Source: Parietaria judaica (taxonomy: Eukaryota; Streptophyta; Magnoliopsida; Rosales; Urticaceae). From it: a stretch of 64,000 bases of DNA. Under the pieces are notes generated by a model, which saw only the letters and a program-made list of their open reading frames with translations, had not been told where the DNA came from and ran no database searches. Location: the NCBI GenBank assembly GCA_954871525.1, contig OX940866.1, positions 14,097,001 through 14,161,000 of the forward strand, written 5' to 3'. Below, one piece after another: positions 21,930 through 33,148 of the stretch (the first letter of the stretch is position 1; each line of letters begins with the position of its first letter). The translations under genes and the position numbers were made by a program.

Positions 21930-24669
21930 GTGCGTCTTCCGACGGAGGGCGAGTTGGCAGATAAACCACCAGAGGGTTATGTCTGCATGTATGAGGCTTT
22001 CTTCAGGCAGGTCGGTCTTTGCCTCCCGGTGCCCAACCTCATATTAGCCTTCCTGTACGCCTTCAAGATTTCAATCACTCAGGTGGGCCCCAACGTTCTT
22101 TGGCTCTTGCTTTTTACCCTCGTCATTGCTCGCGAGGAGCGAGTGGAGAACACGCTGGAGGATCTCATGCGCCTCTTCTATCTTTCCCAGAATCCTCAGA
22201 ATATGGGGAGGTTTTCGGCGTCGCATCATTACAGGGACCATGTTCTATTGAACACGCCATCGAATGAGTCAGGTTGGGAAAACAAGTATTTCTTCGTGCG
22301 GGTGAGTGCTCACACCTTTGGCCCCAATTACGTTGATCTCCCCACCGCCTGGGTTAAGGATATCCCGAAGTACAAGCCGACCGTCGAACGGGAGCGGATC
22401 CAGAAGTTGCATCGGGCCCTCCTCGCCAATAGGTTTCGAGATTGGGCTCTCGACTTTACTCCCCGATGGATACATGATCCGGGCGTGTGGCGAGAGAGCT
22501 CAAACCATGGTCCTCCTCCTGCGATGCTACTTCCGGCGGGCTTCTCTCGTGTGGTTGAGTCGGCTCCTGCGCCCATGCCGACGGAGAAGAAGAAGGTGGT
22601 GAAGAAGGGAAAAATCCTAGGGCAGATTTCAACGCTTCTGGTCCTTCCTCCGGGGCTAAGTCGTCCCCAGCAGAGGCTTCCTCAAGTAAGCACCGGGTCG
22701 ACGATACGGCCGATCCCCCTTCCTCAAAGAGAGTGAGGGCTAATCGTTCCTCTCCCGACCTTTCTTCGGGCGCCAAATCGCCCAGGGCGGTCGTTTCGTC
22801 GGTCAAGCATTGGAGCGGGGGACGCCCGATGCAACCGTTCCAACGAAGGCGAGGGCCGATTTTGTTGACCCTATTCCCCGGGCGATGACCTCGCTGAGGG
22901 CTACGTCGCCTTCAGTCATCGGCAACGCTTCCGAAGTCCTTGTCCTGACTTCAGTGGTTGTTTCTTTGACCGAGCACCGGGGTGCGGGAACGCGAGGTGT
23001 GCCTGATTCGAGGGTGAGGGCCAACTTCGTCGACCCCCCCCCCCCCTTTGTTGACGGCGCCTAGGGCCATTCCATCTTTGGTCATCGGCGAGGCCTCCGA
23101 TCTTCCTCCCTCCATCAAGGTGCCTGACTTCGCCGTTACTGCGATCCCCCTTCCATCGGAGGGTGTTCCTTCTTCTTCGGTGTCTTTCTTCGCCGAGCAA
23201 GGTGTGGGGTAGGTCGACAGCCCTCTCGGGGCGGAGGAGGCCGTGGCGGAGCTAGTCTTCTACCTCCCTGGGGGACCGCTGGGTTCTGTCACTGCCCTTC
23301 TCGGACCTTCTTCTCCAGATCGTGCCCCCTTCTTCCGATGGGGGTCCAAGCTCCGCCGTTTCTGAGGCCTCGGCCAATGCTGAGAAGGTAATCTCTCCCG
23401 CAACCGGTACTCCTGCTGACGCACCCGTCGATCGGATTGCGGATTCCTCGGCGTTGACGGCACCGACAATTACCGATGCGGAGACCGCTTCAGCGTCGCA
23501 AGCCCAGCCACCGTCAATGATTCCCGTTGGCGCGGCTCTCTCGTCGGAGGTTACTCTTGCCTCGTCTTCTCGGGGTGACAGGTCTCCTCCTCCCGACTTC
23601 TCGTCTACTCCCTCTCCTAGTCCGCCGCCAAGTTTTAGGATGTTAGCTCTTCCTTCTTTCGCTACCGTTCGCTTCCCTCTCGTCCCGGTCTCCGACGCCT
23701 CTCGAGGATTGGGCGGCCTACTCCGTCAACACCTACGAGGATTTGACCTTAAATCCTTCCGGTGGCCCGTCCGATGCTTCTCTTGACGAGGTCAATGGCT
23801 ACGCTGGCTTCGTTACCAATATTCTTTGGAGCGTGGCGCGGGCGAATGACTTGCTCCTCTCCGAGCGCGGGGTCGTCAGAAAGGCAAAGGCGGAAGCGTC
23901 TCGGCATGTGTTGAAACTTGCCAAAGTTCAAATTCAGCTTGAAAGGGCGATTTCCAACGGGCGGAGGGCTCGTCTGGAAATTGAAGAATCGGCGGCGAAA
24001 CTGGTTGTGACGACGGCCTCGCTAGGGGAGACAAACTTTAAGTTCGAGGTGGAGGCGACGCTTCATCGGTCGGTAGAGGGCAAGTTGATAAAGCAGGAGC
24101 AGCTCGTTGCCGCTAGGGAGGCTCAACTTGCTGAAGAGCCGGAGCGTCACCACCTTGCCGAGGTGGCCCTTAAGTCGACGCTCTGAGAGAAATCTAACCG
24201 CTTCGCCCGGATCGCTCAAGTTGTGGGGCCGCCAGCCACCGAGGAGGACCATCTCGTCTTTTGGGTCAAGGAGTTGTCTGCTCAGTTGGAGCAATCACGG
24301 TCTACACTCAACACTGTTGTAGCGGAGTTGGAGGTGATGCAGACGGAGGTCGCCGAGGAGAAGTATGCCCGCTAGGGGCTATTTGAGAAATCTCTGACCA
24401 AGCTTAATCGGCTGCAGTAGAGATACCAGGTGCTCAATGAGTCCATCGACGCCCACCGCATGCTTGCCGGGTGTCAATCCAACATCCTCCTAGTCCAGGG
24501 CCTTCCCAAAGATGCGACGATTGAGGGTCTTCGGTTCCGGCTCGAGAGGTGGTACACTTTCCGCGAGGAGTACGCTAGTGAGGTGGCAGAATTGGAGCGG
24601 AGCGCCGCCGAGGATCCTAATTCGCCTCCTCTGTCTCCGTACGACCCTCCGAGCATCAACGATCTTTGA
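21930..24669 (+). pseudogene. Antisense extra gene of element C, PF04195-like plus coiled coil
   Basis: Opposite to gag-pol, in the same place as in element A. The likely original ATG is at 21887 (MASSSVFTTQSP), frameshifted to the main frame 21930-22736. That frame shows PPEGYVCMYEAFFRQVGL and VLWLLLFTLV, comparable to the same domain of element A. A Ser/Pro-rich middle (22740-23740) is scattered over three frames. The coiled-coil C-terminal part (23743-24669) is one frame broken by stops at 24184-24186, near 24374 and near 24418, ending at TGA 24667-24669. The same layout in two elements supports an ancestral gene. Function unknown. Confidence 0.7.
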
Positions 24670-25393
24670 CTGGCGGTTTAGGGTTCGGACGATGCTCCTC
24701 TTGACCCCTATCTGTGGGGTGAATACGGTTCCAACGTCGACTCCCTGTCCGTCCCAGCCCCAGAGCAGAAAGTATCGGTCCCCGTCTAAGGCTTTGCAGA
24801 CGACATCGTGAACGCCATCGACTTTACAAAGTAGAGCGTTGGTCTGCCAGCTCCGCGTGTGCCGTCGCAGATTGAGATGTATAGCAACAAATTGAGTAGC
24901 AGCCAGGGCCTCTTGAGTATCCGAGCCTGCTACTCGGTTTATTGGTAGGATCTCACTCAGCGGAGCGCCACGCTTGTCGAGTCGAGTCCTATAATTTTGT
25001 AAACACATTTGACATTATGAATATACTTCTTTGGTTTTCCATTTTTGCGCGTTGGTATTAGATATATATGTATACGTATATATGTCCTCCCCCCCTCCCT
25101 TTTAGCAAAAAATGGGTTTCGCACCCTTGGCCGTCGCTCCGTTTAATTATAAAAGATGGGCCTCGCACATTTTTGAGTTTTAAAGGACCGTGCTCGTCAA
25201 TAAGGCATCCCTTATCGGCGGCACGTTTGTCGTGATCAAAGATCACTAAATGGCCCTCGTCGGGTGCACTTGCGATGGATCGACTTTTACTTTCTTAGGG
25301 TCGCTGCCAAGGCTAGGCTTGGGGATCCCCCTGTGCATTTTCGGTAGGCGTCGCTGGTCTTCCCGTCTTTCCCGTAGTTTCCAGGACCCTTCG

Positions 25394-25730
25394 TGGCATT
25401 GCACCTCGGAATTGCGCCGTTGATTGATGGCATTGCGCCTCAATCGTTTGGGCATTGCGCCATCGATTGATGGCATTGCGCCCTATGGGCATCGCGCTAC
25501 GATTGTGGGCATTGCGCCTCTTTTATTGTCTTCTCGGTATTGCGTCGTCGATCAATGGCTTTGCGCCCTATGGGCATTGGGCCTCGATCATGGGCATTGC
25601 GCCTCTTTTATTGTCTTCACGGCATTGCACCGTCGATCGATGGCATTGCACCCAATGGGCATTGCGCCTCGATCGTGGGCATTGCGTCTCTTTTATCGTC
25701 TTCTCGGCATTGCGCCCTTCGGCTGGCTGT
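25394..25730. repeat. 85-bp tandem repeat with GGGCATTGCGCC words
   Basis: The string GCATTGCGCCTCTTTTAT recurs at 25509, 25594 and (one or two changes) 25679, exactly 85 bp apart; more degenerate half-units lie to the left. It sits between the antisense gene and integrase of element C. Confidence 0.85.
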
Positions 25731-25749
25731 TTCTCATGTGTGTTAGGTG

Positions 25750-25751
<2 letters not shown>

Positions 25752-25798
<47 letters not shown>
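25752..25798. repeat. (CT)n-(TA)n microsatellite
   Basis: A CT run followed by about 15 TA units at the end of the 85-bp array. Confidence 0.9.
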
Positions 25799-25800
<2 letters not shown>

Positions 25801-25910
25801 ACAATTTGTGTCGGAGCCGGATTATAAACTTTTGATATGTAAAAGAATTGGTGGGGGTGGGCAAAAACAACCAACGATGTCGACTTATACATAGTGAGTA
25901 GCCGTTACAG

Positions 25911-27001
25911 CTACTGATAATACTTCTTGAGGTGCTTTACGTTCCAGCTCCATATCACCTTTGCGCCCTTTGAGTTCTTTAGCTCGTAGATGCCTGGCTT
26001 GATGACTCTTTTCACCAAGTATATCCCTTCCCAGCTCTGCCGTAGCTTTCCAGCATTGACCTCGGCTGTGTTCTGGAAGATTCGCCTGTGGACCAGCTCA
26101 CCCACTCTGAATCTCCTCGATCGAACTCTCTTGTTGTAGTGTCGGGCTATCGTGTTCTGGTAGTTGGCGATCTGCACCCTTGACTGCTCTCATCTTTCGT
26201 TAATTTGGTCAAGTTGGTCCCGCAGATTCTGGTCATTAGCTTCCTCATCGCGCGGGGCAAATGTTCGCCTGAGGCTCGAAACTCATACCTCCTCTGGGAT
26301 CACCGGCTCGACTCTGAAAGCCAAGGCGAAGGGGGACTCTCCAGTTTCCGAGTGCGGAGTCATTTGGTAAGCCCACAGCACGCTCGGCAACTCTTCCGCC
26401 CAGAGCCCTTTCTTCTCATCGAGCTTCTTCTTAATGGTGTCGACTATGGTCCTGTTAACTGCTTCGGCGTTCCCGTTACTTTGCGGGTATCGGAGCGTCG
26501 AGGTGTTAAGCTTGATCCTCCAACGCCTACAAAAATCCTGGAAGCTCCTCGAGATGAATTCGGAACCATTGTCGGCGATTATCTCCCTTGGTAACCCGAA
26601 GCAGGTGAGGATGTTCTTCCAGACGTAGCTTTCGACGTCGGAGTCCTTTATGTTGGCATATGATTTCGCCTCCGTCCACTTCGTGAAGAAATCTGTGACC
26701 GCGAGCATGAATCTCTTCTGCTTCCTTCCAACAGGCATGGGTCCGCGATGTCCATTGACCATTTCATGAACGGATATGGGACAGTGATTGATGATAGCTC
26801 CTCCGCCGCGCAGTTGATGGCAGGGGAATGGCGCTGGCACTTGTCGCACTTCTTGGCATGGCTGTTGCAGTCGGCAACCATGGTTTCCCAGAAGAAGCCC
26901 TGCCTCTTGGTCTTCCGTAGCAACGATCGTCCGCCGGAATGATTCCCACACTCCCCGCCGTGGATTTCTCGTAGCATATACTCAGCCTCATTCTCGCCCA
27001 A
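25911..27001 (-). pseudogene. Element C integrase
   Basis: The zinc module (REIHGGECGNHSGGRS ... CDKCQRH) is in the frame ending 26648. The core continues in the frame 26951-26283 after a one-base shift near 26745: TKWTEAKSYANIKDSD, IIADNGSEF and the YPQSNGNAEAVNRT segment with its Glu. A stop at 26283-26285 separates it from the C-terminal barrel (26177-25911), which ends SWNVKHLKKYYQ. The triad residues are still visible. Confidence 0.88.
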
Positions 27002-27071
27002 GCACCTCAGATATGGCCGACAAAGCTCCTCCTGTACAGTTTTTATTGCACGACCGTGTACCTAGAGCTTT

Positions 27072-28141
27072 TTACCCTGACCTTCCTCGCCTCTTATCGA
27101 TCTTTAGTGAGGGTGCCGTCGAGGATGTATTCACTGAGGGGGTTTGCCAGTCGTCGACCACGCCTTGCTCTTTCTCCCGATCGTCGACTACCTCGATGTC
27201 GTGGATGCTGGCGCCTTCCCTCCTTTCTTCCTCGCTCCCGTCGCAGACTCTAATCTTCTTCTTCTCGGGTCCTTCTCTCGGGATGCTTAGCTTCTCGATT
27301 GTTTCCACCGTGATCGTCCGCTGTGCACCGGCCTGGGTGGTCGACCCTAACCCTGCCAACGCGTTTGCATAGGTGTTGTCCCCCCTTGTCACCTAGGTGA
27401 GGCTGAAGCAAGCGAATCTCTTGGAGAGGGCTTCGGCGATTTGGGCGTAGGCCTCCATCCTCTCGTCGTGTCGCTCGTACTCCCCGTTGACTTGATTGAC
27501 TATCAGCTGAGAGTACGAGAAGAGGTACAAGCATTGAACTCCGATCGCGAGAGCCGACTGTATGCCGATGATGAGGGCTTTGTACTCTGCCTCGTTGTTG
27601 GTGGCACGGTAGCCGAGCCGACATGCCTTCTCTACGATGTCCCCCATCGGAGAGACGAATATGATGCCGACGCCTGATCCTTGTGATGTCGCCGACCCGT
27701 CGACGTTCAACTTCCAAGTCCCGGCTTCATCGCTCAGCTCTTCTGGTTCCGTCGGGAGCTCAATCAAGAAGTCTGCTAATACCTGGGATTTGAGGCTCGT
27801 TCGGACTCGGTATTCTATGTCATATGCACCCATCCTGATCAACCATTTATTCATCCTTCCTGACTGGTTGGGGTCGTGGATGATAGAGCGTATCGGCCTA
27901 TTTTCATGACGACGATGGTGTGGGCCTGTAAATGATGTCACAATTTGGTCGACGCTTCGAACACGGCCAATGCTAGATTCTCCATTTGCTGATATCTCTT
28001 CTCTGCGTCGAGGAGCTTACGGCTGATATAGGAGACGAGCCTCTGTTCTCCCTTGTCCTCCCGAACCAGCACTCCACTGACCGCTTCGTGTGATACCGCT
28101 GCGTATAGGTACAAAGGTTTCCCTGGCATCGGCTTAGTCAT
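27072..28141 (-). pseudogene. Element C RNase H domains
   Basis: 28141-27938 is the RT-linked RNase H part (LYLYAAVSHEAVSGVLVRED, SYISRKLLDAEKRY). 27941-27393 and its continuation to 27072 form the archaeal-type RNase H. Of the four expected carboxylates, VDGSA and NNEAEYKAL remain. The third is Tyr (SYSQLIV, where D has SDSQLV) and the fourth is Asn (NTYANALAG, where D has NTHADSLA). The enzyme should be inactive. A stop at 27393-27395 also interrupts it. Confidence 0.85.
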
Positions 28142-28204
28142 TATCGGTGGCGATGAGACGTAGTCCTTGGGTTCTTGAAATGCCTTCTCGCAACCCTCGG
28201 TCCA

Positions 28205-29212
28205 TTAGAACTTCCTGCTCTTCCGCAGCAGCTGGTAGAAAAGGGAGCCCTTGGCGGTTGAGCGCGAGATGAACCTGTTTAGGGCGGTAATCCTCCCGGT
28301 TAGGTTCTGGACTTCTCGTCTGTTCCGAGGTGAGGGCTTTCCTCTGATGGCATCGATCTGGTTGGGGTCGGCTTCGATTCCCCGTCGCGTGATCATGTAG
28401 CCGAGGAATTTTCCAGATGCCTCGCTGAATGTGCATTTTGCGGGGTTGAGCTTCATCCCGTGTTGGTTGGGGATCTTGAAGTATTCCTCCAGGTGCTCTA
28501 TGTGCCCCGTTGCCTTCAAGGACTTGACCACCACGTCGTCGATGTAGACCTACATCGTCTCCCCGATCTATTTGCTGAACGTCTTGGTCACCAACCTCTG
28601 GTAAGTTGCTCCCGCATTCTTCAGCCCGAAACGCATGACCTTGTATCAATACGTTCCTCTTTTGCTGATGAAAGCGGTCTTCTCTTCATCCTCTGAGTGC
28701 ATCCTGATCTGGTTGTAACCTTAATAGGCGTCCATGAAACTTAACAGCTCATATCCGTGGGTAGCTTCAATGAGACGATCAATATGTGGCATAGGGAAGC
28801 TGTCATTGGGGCATGCCTTGTTCAAGTCCATAAAGTCCACGCATACTCGCCACTTGCCGCTCTTCTTCTTTACGACGACGGTGTTTTCCAGCCACTCGGG
28901 GTACTTGACTCCCCTGATAGCTCCTGTCGATAGCAGCCTATCCACCTCGTCGTTGATTATCTTGTTCCTATTGGACGCCAATTTCCATTTCTTCTGCTTG
29001 ACCGGTCGGTGGCTTGGATTGGTGTTGAGTCGATGCGCCATGATTGACGGGTCGATCCCCGGCATGTCTTCGTTTGACCATGTGAAGCTTCCCTGGTTCT
29101 TCTTTAGGAACCCAATCAGCTGTCGCTTGAAGTCCGGATCGAGGTCTGCGCCTATGCCGATGTTTCGGGTAGGGTTAATTTCATCGACGCAGACTTGCTC
29201 CACCGCCTCCAA
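28205..29212 (-). pseudogene. Element C reverse transcriptase
   Basis: RT segments in one register: KKKSGKWRVCVDFMDLNKAC, FPMPHIDRLIEATHGYE, then a stop after FMDAY (28721), further stops around 28560-28650, then VYIDDVVVKSLKATGHIEHL with the YIDD active site. It ends RKF followed by TAA at 28205-28207 before WTEGCEKAF. The catalytic aspartates are intact but five or more stops break the frame. Confidence 0.9.
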
Positions 29213-29526
29213 GCTCAGTCTTCTTATCCCCTCTTCCAGGTCTTTTCTGTGGTCTCCCGGTTTCGCTCCAACGACTCGCCCGTCTTGTCGCCTTTGTCCC
29301 TACCCTCCTCTCGCGTCGAGGTCTTGGGGGCAGGCAACGTTAATTGCTATATGTGTCTTTTCTTCCTCCGCTCCTCTTGTTGCGCCGTCATCCGATAGCT
29401 CATCAGGTAATAAGTCCTATAGGCCTCCTGGTTTCCCTTGACCTCCTCTACTTTCCCTTCTTTGCCGGGGAACTTGATGCTCTGGTGGTACGTCGACGGG
29501 ACAGCTCTCATGGAGTGTATCCATGG

Positions 29527-29877
29527 TCACCTGAGGATCATGTTGAAGATTGACGGGCAATCCAGCACCATTAGCATCGTCATCTTGTTGATGCTTCTTG
29601 CACACACCGGCAGTCTAACTGTGCCCAACGACGTTGCGACGTCCCCGTTGAACCACGAGACGCTCCGTGGCTTCCCCTGAATCTCTATCCCCTCGATATC
29701 CATCTTCTTCAGGGCGTCGTAGAATATGACATCGACCGAGCTTCCGTTATCAACCAGAATTTGGCTAACGTCACAAGTCCCTACACCCAGCGAAAGGAAT
29801 AACGCATGGTCGTGCGGATCGGCACAAGCTTTGTCCTCGAGGAAGGCTATTTTGGTGCCGGCGCCGCTTATCATCAC
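29527..29877 (-). pseudogene. Element C protease
   Basis: Aspartic protease with LVDNGSSVDVIFYDALKKMD and the later VLDCPSIFNMILR. The frame stops where the GRPWIHSMRAV motif is expected; that motif is readable just downstream. Closely similar to the element D protease. Confidence 0.85.
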
Positions 29878-30078
29878 ATCTCCTCGGTTGTGCTCTCTCA
29901 GCCTTCTCTGGTGGCCTTGATACTGTTGACGGAGTCGTCGTACAGGTGAGACCCTCCCATGATCATCTCTAACCGCTTTCTTGCCATCGGGGGCTCGTCG
30001 CCACCGGATTCTCGGCCCACGTGTTGGACCATCGTCTGGTCGGCTGCTGACTTCCTCCTCGGCCAGGCCTGGCCACTC

Positions 30079-31512
30079 TCATTTCCCTGCTGCGGCTCCT
30101 CTCATCGGTATTGTCGTTGACTGTCCCCATGGTTCGTGGGGGTCCCCCAAATCTACGCCCCACATTTCCCCCTTTGAATACTTTTCCATAATCCTTCTCT
30201 TCAGCATGGCGCACTCCTCGGCGGAATTCACCTTGAACCTGTGGAAGCTACAAAACTTGCTCGGGTATTTGGGCCAGGATTTCCGCTCCTGGTCTCTTCT
30301 TCCTTCCGCGGGTTCTCTCCTCTCCTCGACGTGGTAGACTGCACGCTTCTGGCCCTCTCGTTCGCGCGGTTCACCCGAGGTTCTCCTATCCTCCTCTCCT
30401 TCTTTTGGCCTCGTCGAGGGGCCATCTTTATAGTCTCTGCCATCCTTCTTTTTGGGCGGATTCCCTTTGCTCCTCAACTCGTGCTTCTTGGCCAGCGCCG
30501 TCTTCTCCTACTCCATTTGCATGAACACGGATGCTTTGTGGAGGACATCCTCGATCGTCGACGGGCGTATCTTGAACAACTCCTCTCTGAAGGGTGCGTC
30601 GAACCATAGGTTGTGCTTCAAGGCCTGGATGGCGACGTTGTCATCTAGCCCAGAGACCCGCGTCATGACGTCCTTGAATTTCCCGATGAATTTACGTAGG
30701 GTTTCCCCCTTCTCCTGCTCCAACACCCATAGGTCATTTATATTCACCTCGTTCTGTATGTACACGCCATCACATGCCTTCCCGATTCGGAATGCCTTCA
30801 CATGCGTGTTTGGATTCGGAATGCCTTTATACGCTATCGGCTTGATCTTTGGCATTTCGTCGATCCTGATGCAGCTGATGTACAGGGAAAAGGGCGTGTT
30901 CCTAGACTCCTTAACCAATCTATCGATCTCCAGTACTGCGCTCGTCGCCTTGTGCATCTGCGAGGTTACGTACCCCATCCTTGAAGTTAGCTCTTGAAGC
31001 GCTCGGTCGACGTGCTCCTGGATCCTCGCTTCGGCCGAGGTTGTCATTACAGTTTGCTGGTTTTGCCCCTGCGCTTGGTAGACCGGTCATGCCATCGTTG
31101 CGGTTGTGGTCTGGAAAGGAGCTTGCATCACTGGTAGTGGTGGTGGTGGCGTTCTTGAGCTCGTGTTTTTCTGAGAAGGCCTCTCCTCGTGCTCTCCCTG
31201 GGATACGTCGCCGGGAGATGGGAAGAGTATCATGTTAATGCCGAGCCGCGGAGGCGCTGAGTCGCTTGTTCCTCCCCCGAGACTTCCTCCTCCCGGGGCT
31301 GATGTTCATGCAATCAAACTTTGCGGGGACTGCCTCATTGCGTCGGTGGCAACATGGTCCTGGAGGGTGGTGAGCTCGTGATTCCTCTCCGTTGCCGTCG
31401 CCAGTTGCTGGTGAAGTTCCTCCATGGCGGTTTGGTTGCATTCCACGCCGTTTGTCGTTGTTTCCACTCTGTGTATGCGTTCGGTTTTGCTGTCGTCGTT
31501 GTTGGTCGTCAT
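30079..31512 (-). pseudogene. Element C gag with internal deletion
   Basis: Starts MTTNNDDSKTERIHRVE at 31512. The capsid part is 31047-30508 (VTSQMHKATSAVLEIDRLVKE ... LRKFIGKFKDVMTRVSGLDD). Compared with element D, about 50 residues are missing in frame between FRIG and YIQNE. The nucleocapsid part is 30477-30079, basic, with CSFHRFKVNSAEEC in place of a zinc knuckle. Several stops and shifts separate the pieces. Confidence 0.85.
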
Positions 31513-31550
31513 CTCCCTGAGCTTCTAGGTGTGCGATAGAGAAAAGTTGA

Positions 31551-31568
31551 GCCCCGCAGTGGGCACCA
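31551..31568 (-). promoter_or_regulatory. Element C primer binding site
   Basis: Minus-strand TGGTGCCCACTGCGGGGC, three bases from the 5' LTR end; the position fits the tRNA primer site. Confidence 0.8.
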
Positions 31569-31571
31569 AAC

Positions 31572-32296
31572 TGTTGAGGGTTTTTCGTACACTCAACAAT
31601 AACAAGGATGAACCATTGCTTTTAAAGAAAGAGGTTCGGCTTTTCCCATTTAATAATAAGGAACACCCAAGGATGAAGACCGTACGAAGAAATGTATGCT
31701 TGTATTTAGTATGCTGTGAATACATGTGTTTTTCTCCTTCTCGGTTTTTCTGACCCCCTACAGATGAGGCTTATCTCTCCTTATATAGAATTTACATGAA
31801 CCCCCGTTTTCACGCCTTTCCCGCTCCCTTGGTCGTGTCCCATCGCTCGCTTCCCTAGGACTGATTTGAGGGAAGCATGGTTAACCCATGCTTTGCGTAA
31901 TTTTGAGGAGCCGGCCACGCTGGGTAGGTGGGATCAACATGGGCTTCATTAAATGCGCATCACGTCAGCTGTCATTCGGCGCCGCAAGTCCTGCTATCAA
32001 CGCCTCTCGTTAGTGCTTGGCATCTCCTTTCTTTCGTGAGGTTTGGACCTTTCTCTTGTCAAACTTAAGATCTGTCGTCGCCTTTGGCTCCTCGCGCTGT
32101 CCTTCGGCCTCGCGACCCGTCGTCGTCGATTCTTCTCATCAACCCTCGGTAGTATGACCAACAGTCGTCGTCGATTCCTCTCGTCGACCTTCGTTCTTAT
32201 GGTCGTCGTCGATCTTGATTCTCCCCGTCAGTTGCCTCCTCCTGAGTTAGGTCCGCGGATCGTTAAAGATGGGTCTGACCGGATCCGACCTTAACA
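31572..32296 (-). repeat. Element C 5' LTR
   Basis: 725 bp, TGTTGAGGG to CCTTAACA on the plus strand, paired with 20583-21310. On the minus strand it begins TGTTAAGGTCGGAT, almost the same start as the LTR of element D. Confidence 0.9.
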
Positions 32297-32379
32297 ATGC
32301 ACTAAGTAAAAAAAACGCACATACAAATATATATATATATCTACATAGCCAGTACATCATAACAACTCCATGTATTCAA

Positions 32380-33069
32380 TGTTAAGGTCGGATTTGGTCA
32401 AATCCATCCTCAACACAAGTCGTGTAGTTTTGTCCCAAAAACGACGTGAAAGGAGGGCGAGGAGGTTTGTTGACTGATGGTCAACGAGGGAACATCCTCA
32501 AGGAGGTTTGACCCGCGACGAGGTCTGACTAGGGTAAAGGCGAGCCGCGACGAAGTGTCCCATCACGCCTGGACGAGAGGCATCGACGACGAGGCGTGCA
32601 GAGCCGAATGACCACTGACGAGATGTGCATTTAATGATGTCCACTTACCCACTCTGGCCAACTGCTCTAAAATGACGTAAAGCATGGGCGAACCATGCTT
32701 TCCTCAAATCACTCCTAGAGAAACCAGTGATTGGAGGTGGCAAAAGGGCGGGAAAGATGCGAGAGGGCAAATGTAAACTCTATAAAAGGCAAGTTAAGCA
32801 TCATTTGTAAGGGGTTCAGAAAAAAGGGGGTTCGGAAAAAAGGAGAAGAAACCAGAGAGAAAAGAGAGAAAGTCCTGTAAAAGAAAGGCTTAAAAAATAA
32901 AGAAAGTTCATTGTACTTGATCGTTCAACTGTCCAGCTATTCAACGAAAGAAAACTGAGCTCTTGTCGAAAACATAATAAATCAAAGATATTCACTGATC
33001 ATTGTTGTTAACTTGTTCTTTGTGATTATTTTTGTGACTGGAAGAGGGAGGTGAAAATCACCCTCAACA
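32380..33069 (+). repeat. Element D 5' LTR
   Basis: TGTTAAGGTC to CCCTCAACA, 690 bp. TATA box TATAAAAGG at 32781-32789. It pairs with 41420-42094, which lacks a few bases near TGCTCTAAA. Confidence 0.92.
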
Positions 33070-33072
33070 GTT

Positions 33073-33089
33073 TGGCGCCCACCGAGTGG
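33073..33089 (+). promoter_or_regulatory. Element D primer binding site
   Basis: TGGCGCCCACCGAGTGG, three bases after the 5' LTR. Confidence 0.85.
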
Positions 33090-33148
33090 CTTTGTTTTTT
33101 TGTTTTTTGTTTTTTTCTATCTCACAGCCAGGAATCTGAAGGAGCGAG

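Larger units (their letters stand above)
20583..32296 (-). mobile_element. Ty3/gypsy element C, Tat lineage
   Basis: About 11.7 kb in reverse orientation with LTRs of 728 and 725 bp, polypurine tract, primer binding site, gag, protease, RT, RNase H twice, integrase and an antisense ORF. Its left LTR tip (CCTTCAGGG instead of TGTTGAGGG) is altered and the flanks GGGAT and ATGCA do not match, so no target duplication is seen. Many in-frame stops, several frameshifts and lost RNase H catalytic residues mark it as dead and older than element A. LTR ends, polypurine tract and gag are clearly related to element D. Confidence 0.9.

Noticed and set aside
22803..23200. Minus-strand Arg/Gly-rich ORFs in element C
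   Set aside because: They are reverse-frame shadows of the Ser/Pro-rich middle of the antisense gene.
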